Shown piece by piece: positions 52,701-60,024 of a stretch of DNA of 64,000 nt (position 1 is its first letter; the number at the start of each line of letters is the position of its first letter). This DNA comes from Nitrosococcus halophilus Nc 4. Its GTDB lineage: Bacteria > Pseudomonadota > Gammaproteobacteria > Nitrosococcales > Nitrosococcaceae. Under the pieces are notes generated by a model, which saw only the letters and a program-made list of their open reading frames with translations, was not told where the DNA came from and did no database searches. The position numbers and the translations under genes are program-made. The DNA is taken from the NCBI RefSeq assembly GCF_000024725.1, contig NC_013960.1, forward strand, positions 1,903,501-1,967,500, in the 5' to 3' direction.

Positions 52701-54343
52701 GGTATTACCGTTATAGTTATGATAGTGTCACTGGTCAGGTTAGCACTATCAATGCTCCGGGGGATAGTGTATTAGAGTATGCTTATGATGGATTTCTGCC
52801 TACAAGTACTGCCTGGGTTGGTGAAATTTTCGGCAATTTGACGCAACGCTACAATGATGATTTTCGGGTGACCGAACTCGCTGTAAATGGTGAACCTATA
52901 TTTTTTAGTTATGATCGCGACGGTTTGCTGAATCAGGCTGGAACTCTGACACTCGATCGTGATTTACAGAATGGTTTGTTAATTGGTACTACTTTAGGGG
53001 CTATATCTACGGTTCATAGTTATAATGATTTTGGTGAACTTAAGGCTGAACGAGCAAGTTATGAGGGTGTTACGTTCTATGAAGTCCGTTATATGCGAGA
53101 TAAGTTAGGACGGATTATTGAGAAAACGGAAATGGTAGAGGGTATATCAAATACTTATATCTACAATTACGATTTCTCTGGCCGACTTATTGATGTTGAG
53201 AAAAATGGAGCAAGCACTTCTATCTATAAGTATGATTCTAATGGTAATCGTATTTATCATAACGGTACTATAGCTAACTACGATGCTCAGGATCGTCTCT
53301 CACGCTATGGTAATGCTACCTATACTTATACTGCTAATGGTGAACTCAATACCAAAACTGAAAATAGGGTTGAGGCAGAGTATACTCATGATGTACTTGG
53401 AAATTTAGTAAAAGTTAAGCTGCGTGATGATATTATCATTAATTACCTTATCGACGGCCAAAATCGTAGAGTCGGTAAGAAAGTCAATGGTAAATTAGTA
53501 CAAGGATTTCTTTACCAAGATCAGTTCAATCCTGTAGCTGAATTAGATAGCAGTGGTAATGTGGTTGCTCGTTTTGTATATGCTGACAAGCCTAATGTGC
53601 CAGCATATATGGTCAAAGACGGGAAAACTTACCGTATTATTTCGGATCACTTGGGCAGCCCACGGTTAGTTATCGATACCCAAAGTGGTGCTATTTCCCA
53701 ACGTATGGACTATGATGAATTTGGCCGGGTTATTCGTGACACTAATCCAGGCTTTCAACCATTTGGATTTGCAGGCGGAGTTTATGATCAGCATACGGGG
53801 TTAGTACGTTTCGGAGCGAGGGGCTATGATTCAGAAATTGGGCGATGGGTGTCAAAAGATCCAATTTTATTTGCTAGCCGGAGTACAAACCTTTATACCT
53901 ATGCTTTGAATGATCCAGTTAATCTTATAGACCCTGATGGACAGCTTATATTGAATGTGGTAAGTGGAGTAGTAGGAGCTACCATCGGTGCATACAATGC
54001 GTATGCAAGTGGAGGTTCAGGTAACGATATAGTTGGTGGAGCGTTGATAGGGGGACTTGCTAATGCAGTTTCTGGTAAGGCATTAGTAAATGCACTTATT
54101 AATGCGGCAGGAAATATAGCAGGGCAAACAACAAATCCATGTTTTAGCGGGAATATCAATACTGTGGAAGTCGCTATGGCAGGATTGCTAGGGTCATATG
54201 GGATTAGAGATAGGTTACCTCAGTTCATGCAACCTAATTTGGCTGGACCACTCTCCGTCCAGATTGCTCATGAGGCCGCAGCAGAAGCTGGTTCTCAAAT
54301 GATTGGAAGTAATCTATCCGCCACTGCGGGTCGGCTATTTTAG
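46724..54343 (+). CDS. Giant exported Rhs/YD-repeat protein with NHL propeller (teneurin-like)
   Basis: A 2539-residue protein. A signal peptide (FFLGLLLIALVISPAFSS) is followed by a propeller-like region (35-345), Ig-like modules (355-530), a carboxypeptidase-regulatory-like domain (675-762), a Pro/Glu-rich linker with a Cys pair (about 972-1006), an NHL propeller of at least four repeats (about 1225-1522; GNGTRGFSGDGGLATQA type), a long YD-repeat shell (1560-2370) and the Rhs core end (RFGARGYDSEIGRWVSKDP, LIDPDGQ). The last 130 residues form a Gly/Ala-rich variable tail. The layout resembles bacterial teneurin-like Rhs proteins, whose tail is often a toxin. AT-rich compared with neighbours, which suggests transfer. 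AGGAAG precedes the ATG. Confidence 0.92.
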   Translation: MWYMRKPIFFLGLLLIALVISPAFSSDDLANIPDPNFGDALWIADSGNVLKVAIADGITLFAINHVEEIHALAVDSEVGTLWASSGSTLYAYNFSGERLSATPIDKVWDEKGVVDSNDEGKDKSKLGKDNRNKKRIQLAVNPDDGSVWLSRHKKLYHFDALGKLIDILSLPKKIEALTFDTARNHLWVATQKLLTVYDASGTPINSISPAGAKHIRHMVYDEGADSLWVAIDKNILRRYDANTPRGEFEVSVFKEIIALASDYQDGLWVVAGKHLLKVDAMGKETFRLKPFSGKGGKKIIDIVCDPADGSVWISSKEAIYLVSAEGELQPEFSLVSGKQRPKMHALALYSDVMPPQLEIIQPQEGNLLNRNPPEIKLRYDDTGIGVDTTTLAFKMNGESLRVSCDFQERSASCIPDSPLLEGVNMLRVVIGDFHGNISFPASVEFTIDSLSPVITFQLPVGDVITNSQSFTLSGQLSEHATLDLDGIPLAVMDDLSFSHQVMLIDGLNQLTFTATDAAGNTSTAVAQVTLDIVPPPAPDISLILVSLSNNGTITVSGQAGSVEGGAQVTLTNTRTGESVEVFADLTGGFAAQLAAQTNDHIQIQTADVAGNNSEQQTLTVSQVDDMVPLDPEAIAPPLSVTGITSFMEATAFLYAGVNPIQKGVVQGAIEPQRAAVIRGQVKDRENNPLSGVTITLKNHPEVGQTFTRKDGMFDFAVNGGGLLTINYQKAGYLPVQRHVNVPWQDFAFADDVVMVKLDPKATTVTLSANMPMQAARGSVIVDDDGSRQATILFPEGTHASMVLPDGTSQVLPTLTVRITEYTVGKNGPQAMPALLPPTSGYTYAVELSADEAIAAGAFQIDFNQPLPFYIDNFLDFPTGGIVPVGWYNQKKGAWIPSHNGRIVKILGIDARGQAQLDIDGSGSPASFNQLSELGITDAELQQLARIYPVGNSLWRVPIHHFTPWDYNWPYGPPEDAKPPPEEEPETDNENQPDSENSDECKGCIIEPQRQNLGEEIPVTGTPFKLHYRSDRMPGYRAGYSVRIPLTDDAVPSSLERVDLKVDIAGRRFKYTFEPIPNQTHTFIWDGQDAYGRSVMGMRKVRININYVYNAVYYPPNKFARAFASVSGLVGSNNQIGSSRSAGKVVLGKTWYKKLGAFTPRAIGLGGWTVTVHNAYDVSSKALYKGNGNTRSAKNLGNIITTYARNKNENSNLLGEGDLAIQANIFLPTDLAFTSDGTLYLTVRHQFSKLLRIAPDGNVTNVDFPVALSYLSSVAVGPNGSLYVVDVGNYRVLRIGTDGVVSIAAGNGIAGFSGTGDLATQAMMRPFAIALDSDGNLYIAESQNNVIRRVGPDGLITLVAGNGTRGFSGDGGLATQARLNHPNDLAIGPDGSLYIADYDNHRIRLVSPNGIITTIAGNGSRGYGGDGGPATQAMLRNPQGITVASDSSLYIADRRNHRIRKVSPEGIITTVAGNGILGYDGDGGISTGAKLNLPIAVALSPNENLYIADYYNHRIRRVVPPLPSFTLENMMVASNSGALVYMFDNEGYHQSTVDTVTDAPIYKFLYDARGNLVEIEDRNSDITRIERNNNGDPMAIVSPDGQRSALALSANGYLASVTNPNSETYQMEYTAGGLMTQFTDPRNNVSQYKYDKVGRLLQDTNASKGGWTLTRSGNRDGYTVSMISSEGRTAHFATELLATGDRLQINTYPNNTIQEKFFKANGEEIITASDGTVTMVVQAPDPRFGMQAPIAALKTVTMPSGLKSIIETTRSATLKGENNLLGLTSLTEEVILNNKIYTSTYNPLTFTWSNTTPEGRQSFAIFDKKGRLISIQNVGLAATNYIYDSSGQLLKVTMGEGDKARTTRIRYYSDGLQKGYVERITNALGHSTHFEYDLSGRVIKQMFPYGREVNFNYDKSGNLIRITPPEQPTHQFEYTPIDQIAGYTPPEATQWELSTHYQYNQDRQLTRITRPGGQKVEFTYDSGGELGTLHIPRGYYRYSYDSVTGQVSTINAPGDSVLEYAYDGFLPTSTAWVGEIFGNLTQRYNDDFRVTELAVNGEPIFFSYDRDGLLNQAGTLTLDRDLQNGLLIGTTLGAISTVHSYNDFGELKAERASYEGVTFYEVRYMRDKLGRIIEKTEMVEGISNTYIYNYDFSGRLIDVEKNGASTSIYKYDSNGNRIYHNGTIANYDAQDRLSRYGNATYTYTANGELNTKTENRVEAEYTHDVLGNLVKVKLRDDIIINYLIDGQNRRVGKKVNGKLVQGFLYQDQFNPVAELDSSGNVVARFVYADKPNVPAYMVKDGKTYRIISDHLGSPRLVIDTQSGAISQRMDYDEFGRVIRDTNPGFQPFGFAGGVYDQHTGLVRFGARGYDSEIGRWVSKDPILFASRSTNLYTYALNDPVNLIDPDGQLILNVVSGVVGATIGAYNAYASGGSGNDIVGGALIGGLANAVSGKALVNALINAAGNIAGQTTNPCFSGNINTVEVAMAGLLGSYGIRDRLPQFMQPNLAGPLSVQIAHEAAAEAGSQMIGSNLSATAGRLF

Positions 54344-54477
54344 TTTGAAATAGAAGAGGCCCACGTCCTAAGAAGGTGGTCATGAGTGGCAGGCTTTTCC
54401 TGTCACGAATAAAGAGGCTCATGTTAAAACCGAGGTTGAGTTGTCCCCACAACATCAACCTTGAAGAAGGAAGTAAC

Positions 54478-54609
54478 ATGAGCCGTTTTGAGAAATTAAT
54501 GCATGTACTAGATAGCGGTGCCAAAATCCTTAAAGCCGGTATGGCGCGGGGCAATGGGGTAATTTTGGGCCTTGGTGTCCGCCAGCTAGATGCTCTGATT
54601 GCTAGTTAA
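54478..54609 (+). CDS. Small protein after the Rhs gene
   Basis: A 43-residue frame (MSRFEKLMHVLDSGAKILKA start, ending LGVRQLDALIAS) with AAGGAAG 4-10 bases before its ATG. It follows the Rhs stop by 134 bases. No family is recognised; it could be an immunity-type or leader peptide, or simply noise. Its last bases run into an IS4 relic. Confidence 0.35.
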   Translation: MSRFEKLMHVLDSGAKILKAGMARGNGVILGLGVRQLDALIAS

Positions 54610-54885
54610 GCCCTTGGATTTATCGACTTTACGGCGTCCAACCACGCGATAGTGGGCTTTTCTACGCTGTCGCATGACAAAGAAGATGCTCTTTGTATTG
54701 GGTTGATGATACCAGGCGTCATCGGTATTAGCCACAATCGAATACAACGATACTGCCCCTGGGTTATTCCAAAGTCCAGCTGCGGTAATGTCGTGGGCTT
54801 TGCTGTCAGTGACGGTTATGAATGCAGGAAGTAACCTGTCATGATCCAGACGACATTGGAGCTTGATAGTCGCTTGTAATAAATC
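54606..54885 (-). pseudogene. IS4-family transposase relic
   Basis: On the minus strand the frame reads LHDRLLPAFITVT-like sequence (CRLDHDRLLPAFITVTDSKA), then a frameshift near the catalytic VFDRG-type motif (VFDCG with a stop), and DAWYHQPNTKSIFFVMRQRR and KAHYRVVGRRKVDKSKGL. This matches the middle of IS4-type transposases. Both ends are missing. Confidence 0.6.
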
Positions 54886-55013
54886 TTTGGGACAATTTGG
54901 CCAGCCTTCTGAGAGGGTTGGTATTCTAGCTCTCTTGTAGGGGGGAGCATAAGGCGAGCCTGTGTTCTAAGAACGCAGATATCTACTCATCTTGCTATTT
55001 TTAATTAGAACTA

Positions 55014-55235
55014 ATGAATAGAAATAAATTTGGTTATATTTTACTAGGGTGGGTTTGCGTTATATTTGGAGTTGAGGGTTTGCTTACAGGAACGACTTTA
55101 GGTATTGGTAATTTAGCAACTTCATCAAGAGATATAACCTTCGAAGATAACCCTGTTGAGTTTGTGTTAATTATAGCTTTTTGGTTAGGATTTGGAGGTG
55201 CAAGTATATGGTCCGCCCTAAATAAAAACTTGTAA
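55014..55235 (+). CDS. Small two-helix membrane protein near Rhs gene
   Basis: A 73-residue protein with two hydrophobic segments (FGYILLGWVCVIFGVEGLLT and FVLIIAFWLGFGGASIWSAL) and a Lys/Asn tail. It is AT-rich like the Rhs gene. Small membrane proteins after Rhs genes are often immunity proteins, so this is a candidate, but the intervening IS4 relic makes the link uncertain. Confidence 0.5.
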   Translation: MNRNKFGYILLGWVCVIFGVEGLLTGTTLGIGNLATSSRDITFEDNPVEFVLIIAFWLGFGGASIWSALNKNL

Positions 55236-55304
55236 AACTCTAGACTTAATCTGACAGACACCCTATCAGACGTCGAAAATTTCGATGTCCAATAATTAAT
55301 CCTT

Positions 55305-55885
55305 AGGTAAACCCCCGGCTACGCCGGGGGGACTAGCATAGGTTTGACTGAGGCGATGGTCTCCCTAGCCTTCGCACTTCGACCAAGAAGTGTGAAGGAG
55401 CAACCTATGCCAGACTACAAGAGTCTGAGCCATACGAAATGGGACTGCAAATACCATGTAGTTCTTATCCCTAAGAAGAGACAGAAGTGGATTTACGGCA
55501 GCTTACGGAAATATTTGGGGGAGATTTTTCGCGAGTTAGCCAATCGCAGAGGGGTGGAGATAGTAGAGGGGCATTTAATGAGAGACCATGTTTATATTTG
55601 CCTCAGTATACCTCCAAAGTATTCAGTTTCTCACGTGGTGGGCTATCTCAAGGGTAAGAGTGCCATTGCGATAGCGAGAAGATTTCGTGGAAAGCCAAGG
55701 AACTTCAATGGGGAACATTTCTGGGCACGAGGATATTTTGTGTCCACGGTAGGTCTCGATGAGAGGGTGGTGCGAGAGTACATTCGGAACCAAGAAAAGA
55801 ATGATGAGTATAGAGATCAGTTGAAGCTTGGTATGTGAGCGCCTTGGGCGCTATAAAAGCCCTTTGAGGGCGTCATCCAGTCCTT
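55305..55885 (+). mobile_element. IS200-type element
   Basis: A left-end hairpin CCCCCGGC-TAC-GCCGGGGG (55312-55330), a tnpA gene and right-side hairpins AGCGCC-TTG-GGCGCT (55838-55852) and AGCCCT-TTG-AGGGC (55858-55871). The layout is that of IS200 elements with one Y1 transposase. The end positions are estimates. Confidence 0.78.
55407..55838 (+). CDS. tnpA: IS200 Y1 transposase TnpA, HUH motif altered
   Basis: A 143-residue transposase that cuts and joins single-stranded DNA. The start is ATG 55407 after AAGGAG. Family marks include HTKWDCKYHVVLIPKKR, VVGYLKGKSAIAIARRFRG, HFWARGYFVSTVG and the catalytic Tyr in REYIRNQE. The HUH metal motif, normally His-x-His in DHVH, reads DHVY here: the second His (residue 63) is Tyr (TAT at 55593-55595). 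The protein is otherwise full length, so it is probably catalytically dead. Confidence 0.85.
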   Translation: MPDYKSLSHTKWDCKYHVVLIPKKRQKWIYGSLRKYLGEIFRELANRRGVEIVEGHLMRDHVYICLSIPPKYSVSHVVGYLKGKSAIAIARRFRGKPRNFNGEHFWARGYFVSTVGLDERVVREYIRNQEKNDEYRDQLKLGM

Positions 55886-55891
55886 TAACGC

Positions 55892-56781
55892 GTGCCGGGC
55901 ATGCCGGCTGACTTGGAGGGTGCGAGTCCCTCTCCCAACCTGGTGGAGGTGAAGGGTAGCGAAGCGCAAGGGCGTCATTGTGAGGTGGGGTCTGAAGGAA
56001 GCGTGGAGCAAAGATACGAGCCGACGGACAGGAACTGGATAAGTAGGCGCCAAGGCCGGACGAGTTGGCGTGAGACGACGAAGTCCCTATTCACCAAGGG
56101 CCGGAAGCGTAAATCCAGCGGTTGTGTATCGAAAGTCAGTATAGGGAATCGGCTTACTCCGGGAGGCCTGCACGGCTGTCTCAGCATCGAGACTGGTGGA
56201 ACTGAGAGGTTTCATACTGCGGTGCAGGAATCAGCAGAAGGCATAGTAGGTGGATAGGGCGATTCGCCGAAGGCCGAAACGATAGAGAGAGGTGATGAGG
56301 AACTAGCTCTTATGGGGGATATGAAAGGCAGACGAGTTCGGAAACGAACCTCAAACTGGGAAGCCGAGGTGAAGCTTTGGGGACCTGGGGCGAAGGCTGA
56401 TTCGCCGGTAGCGAGCCAGGGTACCGAAAGCCCGATGTTCGGTGTGGATCTGATGGAAGCGATATGCGAACGGGATAACCTGCGCAGGGCGTTAAAGCGA
56501 GTGCGAGCTAACCGGGGCAGTCCAGGGACGGATGGGATGGGGGTAGAGGAGCTTGCGGATTATCTGCGCGTCCACTGGCCCTCGATCAAGGAGCAGTTGC
56601 TGGCGGGAGACTACCCGCCGCAACCGGTGAAACGGGTAGCGATACCGAAGCCGGGGAAACGCGGAGAAATACGTCAATTGGGCATTCCCTGCGTGATGGA
56701 TCGGTTTATCCAGCAGGCGATCTTGCAGGTGTTGCAGCCCCGGTGGGACGCGAGCTTCTCGGAGCAGAGTTATGGGTTCGG
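55892..56781 (+). mobile_element. Group II intron, 3' part lost to IS256
   Basis: The GTGCCGGGCATG start, ACTTGGAGGGTGCGAGTCCC, GGTCTGAAGGAAGC and later structured segments are those of bacterial group II introns (domains I-III), followed by the intron-encoded protein frame. No domain V/VI is present, because an IS256 element replaces the end. The 5' boundary is approximate. Confidence 0.7.
56312..56781 (+). pseudogene. ltrA: Group II intron reverse transcriptase, truncated
   Basis: Codes for the first 157 or so residues of an intron reverse transcriptase: LRRALKRVRANRGSPGTDGM, VKRVAIPKPGKRGEIRQLGI and RFIQQAILQVLQPRWDASFS, ending SEQSYGF where intact proteins go on to the RT core. The YADD active site, maturase and endonuclease parts are missing. 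Cut at 56782 by the IS256 left end. Confidence 0.87.
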
Positions 56782-58093
56782 GGGTGTACAAATAACTGTG
56801 TAACTGGTGATCTGTAATTAACAACAAGGAGAAAGCACTGATGACCAGTATTGAAAAAAAGACCGATGAGTTGCTGGATGAACTTCTGAAGGAGTGCAAT
56901 AGCCCGAAAGAGGTTCTGGGCGAGCATGGGTTATTGAAGCAGCTGAGCAAGCGCTTGGTGGAGCGGGTTTTGGAGGCTGAGCTGACTGAGCACCTAGGGT
57001 ACGCGCCCCATGCTCAGGAAGGTCGGGGCAGTGGCAACAGCCGCAACGGCAAGAGCAAGAAGCGGGTTCAGAGCGAGGCGGGGCAATTGGAAATCGAGGT
57101 GCCACGGGACCGCAATGGGAATTTTGAGCCGCAATTGGTCAAGAAACGTCAGCGTCGGCTGGAGGGCTTTGATGAGAAGGTGCTAGCGCTGTATGCCCGG
57201 GGGCTCTCGACCCGAGAGATTGAGGCGCAGCTGGAAGAGCTCTATGGGGTGGAGGTCTCCCCGGCGCTGATTTCCCAGGTGACCGATGCGGTGTTGGAGG
57301 AGGTGCGGGCCTGGCAAAGCCGGCCCCTATCGGCCGTCTATCCCATCCTATATTTTGATGCCTTGTTTGTGAAATCACGCCAGGAGGGCATGGTGAAAAC
57401 GAAAGCAGTGTACTTAGCCCTGGGGGTCAATCTAGAGGGAGAGAAAGAGCTGTTAGGGATGTGGATGAGTGAAAACGAAGGGGCTAAATTCTGGCTGTCG
57501 GTATTCAATGAGCTGAAAAACCGGGGGGTCGAGGATTGCTTTATTGCCTGCGTGGACGGGCTCAAGGGCCTGCCTGAGGCCATCGAGGCGGTGTTTCCAC
57601 AGGCCCAGGTTCAGCTGTGCATCGTGCACAAGGTGCGCGGCTCGCTGAAGTATGTCCCCTGGAAACAGCGCCGGGCCGTGGCGGCCGACCTGCGGGCCAT
57701 CTATGGCGCCGCGACCCTGGCCGAGGCCGAACAGGCCCTAGAGCGCTTCTCAGCGCGTTGGGATGAGACATATCCGGCCATCAGCCCCAGCTGGCGGGCC
57801 GATTGGTCACGGCTGACGGTCTTCTTTGATTACCCACCCCAGATCCGGCGAGCCATTTATACCACCAACGCCATCGAATCCTTGAACTATTCACTACGAA
57901 AAGTCTTGAAAAACCGGGGCGCTTTTCCCACGGATGAAGCCATTTTCAAGGTGCTCTATCTGGCCCTGAACAATATCACCAAAAAATGGACTCAACCCAT
58001 TCGGGACTGGAAGGCCGCCCTCAATCAATTCGTCATCCTCTTCGCTGAGCGGATGCCCAAGTGAAAATTAGTTACACAAAAAACTTGACACCC
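56782..58093 (+). mobile_element. IS256-family insertion sequence, complete
   Basis: The left end GGGTGTACAAATAACTGTG and the reverse-complemented right end GGGTGTCAAGTTTTTTGTG share GGGTGT and a following TGTGTAACT. The 1.31 kb element holds one intact transposase gene. The flanks (left an intron ORF, right a resolvase relic) show no duplication, so later deletion has joined unrelated sequence. Confidence 0.88.
56841..58064 (+). CDS. IS256-family (mutator-type) transposase
   Basis: A 407-residue transposase. The DDE residues are visible: YFDALFVKSR, ACVDGLKGLPEAI and TTNAIESLNYSLRK. The N-terminal ERVLEAELTEHLGYAPHAQE and the RNGKSKKRVQSEAGQLEIEV segment are typical. ACAAGGAGAAAGC precedes the ATG. 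It appears intact and may move. Confidence 0.95.
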   Translation: MTSIEKKTDELLDELLKECNSPKEVLGEHGLLKQLSKRLVERVLEAELTEHLGYAPHAQEGRGSGNSRNGKSKKRVQSEAGQLEIEVPRDRNGNFEPQLVKKRQRRLEGFDEKVLALYARGLSTREIEAQLEELYGVEVSPALISQVTDAVLEEVRAWQSRPLSAVYPILYFDALFVKSRQEGMVKTKAVYLALGVNLEGEKELLGMWMSENEGAKFWLSVFNELKNRGVEDCFIACVDGLKGLPEAIEAVFPQAQVQLCIVHKVRGSLKYVPWKQRRAVAADLRAIYGAATLAEAEQALERFSARWDETYPAISPSWRADWSRLTVFFDYPPQIRRAIYTTNAIESLNYSLRKVLKNRGAFPTDEAIFKVLYLALNNITKKWTQPIRDWKAALNQFVILFAERMPK

Positions 58094-58376
58094 TCAACAA
58101 TACCATCTGATGAACATAGTTGCGGGCCAGCCGGTCGGGGTCGGTGACCCATATCTGGTCCACTTCGGCCGCCCGCACCGCGTCCCGCAGCCGATCCAGG
58201 CCGGGGCGGTTCAGACTCGCCCCGCTGTAACCGTCGTCGCGAAAAATGTACTCCTCCCTCAACTCCCCGCCCTGGACTTGGATGTGGCTCTTTAGACGCT
58301 CCAATTGTTGCTCGATGGTTTGCGCTTGGGCCTAGCGTTGGGTCGAAACCCGCACATACACGGCAATGCTCATCAT
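58094..58376 (-). pseudogene. Serine recombinase (resolvase) N-terminal relic
   Basis: AGGAGG precedes ATG 58376. The protein reads MMSIAVYVRVSTQR, then TAG (58332-58334), then AQAQTIEQQLERLKSHIQVQ, DDGYSGASLNRPGLDRL and WVTDPDRLARNYVHQMVLL before the IS256 edge. The catalytic Ser (VRVST) and the conserved Arg are there, but the TAG and the cut make it inactive. Confidence 0.85.
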
Positions 58377-58536
58377 ACACCTCCTGCTCGTTGACACGGG
58401 AGTATTCAGGCGGCAGAGCTTGGCTCTGCTCGTTGGCCATCGTCCATCGCAGAAGGCGCTGATAGGCTTGATCCCATCGGCGCGCTCCGTCCGGGGACGC
58501 TGCCAGTTGTCGGCGAATCTGCCACTGGTGCTTCAT
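58362..58536 (-). CDS. Small ORF upstream of the resolvase relic
   Basis: From ATG 58536, after GGAGG, the frame reads MKHQWQIRRQLAASPDGARR, then WDQAYQRLLRWT and EYSRVNEQEVYDE, and runs on into the resolvase in another frame. The first 55 residues look protein-like and sit in the place of a small accessory gene. The real end is unclear. Function unknown. Confidence 0.4.
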
Positions 58537-58675
58537 AAGTACCTCCTCTATGAACCACTTCATCGGGAGAGTACGCCGATTCACTCAGAGACCGACCGCG
58601 TAGATGCAACGGTCGCCGCCACCAACTCAGTACCAGCCGAACCCTGCGGGTCATGCACAATTTGTCATTTGTGAT

Positions 58676-59116
58676 TAGTCCATTGAGCGCGGCTTTCGCT
58701 TTTTGAAAGATCCCCTGTTCCTGGCCTCCTCACTCTACTCTTAAATCCCCCCAATGCATCATGGCCCTGATGCTGGTCATGACCCTTTGCCTGTTGGTCT
58801 ATGCGGCCTTGGAACACCGCATCCGCGAGCAGTTGCAAACCCAGGGGGATATCTTTCCCCATTAAATCGGTAAAAATCGGTAAACCCACCTCTCATCCCA
58901 CTGCGCGCTGGGTGTTCCAGTATTTCGTCGGTATTCATCTGCTTATCCTAGCCGATGGTCAGGAGCTTGTCCTCACTGATTCGCCGGGAGCGAGTCGGGA
59001 CATCCGAAGGATGCCCACCGGCATGCGCCAGGGAAGGTGCATGTCAACCTCGATGAACATCATCAGTCCCTCCTAGAGCTGCTCGGCCAGGCCTATGAAG
59101 CCTTTTATTCCTGATG
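58676..59116 (+). pseudogene. IS1634-type transposase C-terminal relic
   Basis: Reads IERGFRFLKDPLFLASSLYS, a stop, then in another frame IMALMLVMTLCLLVYAALEH and IREQLQTQGDIF, another shift, KPTSHPTARWVFQYFVGIHL, and finally LDEHHQSLLELLGQAYEAFY with a stop. This is the C-terminal third of an IS1634-type transposase with several frameshifts and a 60-base inserted repeat at about 58975. Confidence 0.7.
58975..59035. repeat. Inserted palindromic repeat, same family as at 28807
   Basis: GATTCGCCGGGAGCGA (58978-58993) is identical to 28807-28822; both are followed by CGGGAC and a short CC..GG palindrome. Here it interrupts the transposase relic, so it moved in as a unit. Confidence 0.6.
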
Positions 59117-59134
59117 TGGGTTTGAGGCCACTGT

Positions 59135-60019
59135 TCAAGCTTTTCCCCCGGTCAGAGCCTCAAATCCTGAAACGACATCCAGTAACTCGGTGGTAATGGA
59201 TTCTTGGCGGACTCGGCGAAACTCGGTAATGATCTCATCGAGGCGCTCGTCTAGATTTTTTTCGGCTGCTTGCATGGTTGCCAAACGGCTGCCGTGTTCA
59301 CTGGCCTGAGACTCGGCGCAAGCCCGAAAGATGGAAACGAAAAAGTACTGCTGTAGGAGGGAAGACAGCAGTTGTTGGCGATTCATGGTGAAAGTAGGTA
59401 ATACCTTAGAGGGCCAGCGTGTTTCCTCCAGGCGATGAAAGCGCCGTAAGTCGACAGGCAATAATTGCACTCCGGTGGGCTGGTAGTTGGCGCTTGACAA
59501 GTGGCGATTATAAAAAAGATAGATATATTCTATCCCCCTAGTTTGGCGCCATTCATCAATTTTTAACAATATTTGCCGAACGGTGGCTGTAATGCGGGAG
59601 GCGGAACCGGGAACCAGAAAATCTTCTTCCACCAATTGGCCTGCTTGCTCTAGCTGCGCCGCTGCCCGGGCGCCGACCACCAGCACCAGGCGTCCTTCTG
59701 GCGAGGCCGGCGAAGCCCGCATCCGTTCCAGGCTATAGGTGGCAATGTCCTCGTTGAAGCGACCACAGAGGCCATGGTCTGAACCGAAAACAATAGCGCC
59801 CAAACGGCGATGTTTTCGGCGGTGGAGTTCGGGATGCTGTCTGTCCCCCAAGACCACGTGGAGTCCCAGTTCCACGGTGCGATAATAGTCAGCCAGGGCC
59901 TCTACGGCTTTCTCGTATTGGCGGATACTCACCGCGGCAAGGGCTTTCATGGTGCTGACAATGGAGCGCAGATCTTCAAAACTTTCAATCCGGTGCTGGA
60001 GTTGTTCTGCGGTTTCCAT
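59135..60019 (-). CDS. atpG: N-type F1Fo ATPase gamma subunit
   Basis: A 294-residue gamma subunit, the central rotor stalk. The N-terminus QHRIESFEDLRSIVSTMKAL is the first helix of the coiled coil, GAIVFGSDHGLCGRFNEDI the conserved central motif, and the C-terminal helix has LDERLDEIITEFRRVRQESI. It ends the minus-strand ATPase set, 5 bases after atpA. Divergent from standard gamma, as expected in N-ATPases. Confidence 0.9.
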   Translation of the reverse strand: METAEQLQHRIESFEDLRSIVSTMKALAAVSIRQYEKAVEALADYYRTVELGLHVVLGDRQHPELHRRKHRRLGAIVFGSDHGLCGRFNEDIATYSLERMRASPASPEGRLVLVVGARAAAQLEQAGQLVEEDFLVPGSASRITATVRQILLKIDEWRQTRGIEYIYLFYNRHLSSANYQPTGVQLLPVDLRRFHRLEETRWPSKVLPTFTMNRQQLLSSLLQQYFFVSIFRACAESQASEHGSRLATMQAAEKNLDERLDEIITEFRRVRQESITTELLDVVSGFEALTGGKA

Positions 60020-60024
60020 GGTTT

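Noticed and set aside
56782..58093. Target duplication of IS256
   Set aside because: Flanks TGGGTTCGG and TCAACAATA do not match, so no recent simple insertion can be claimed.
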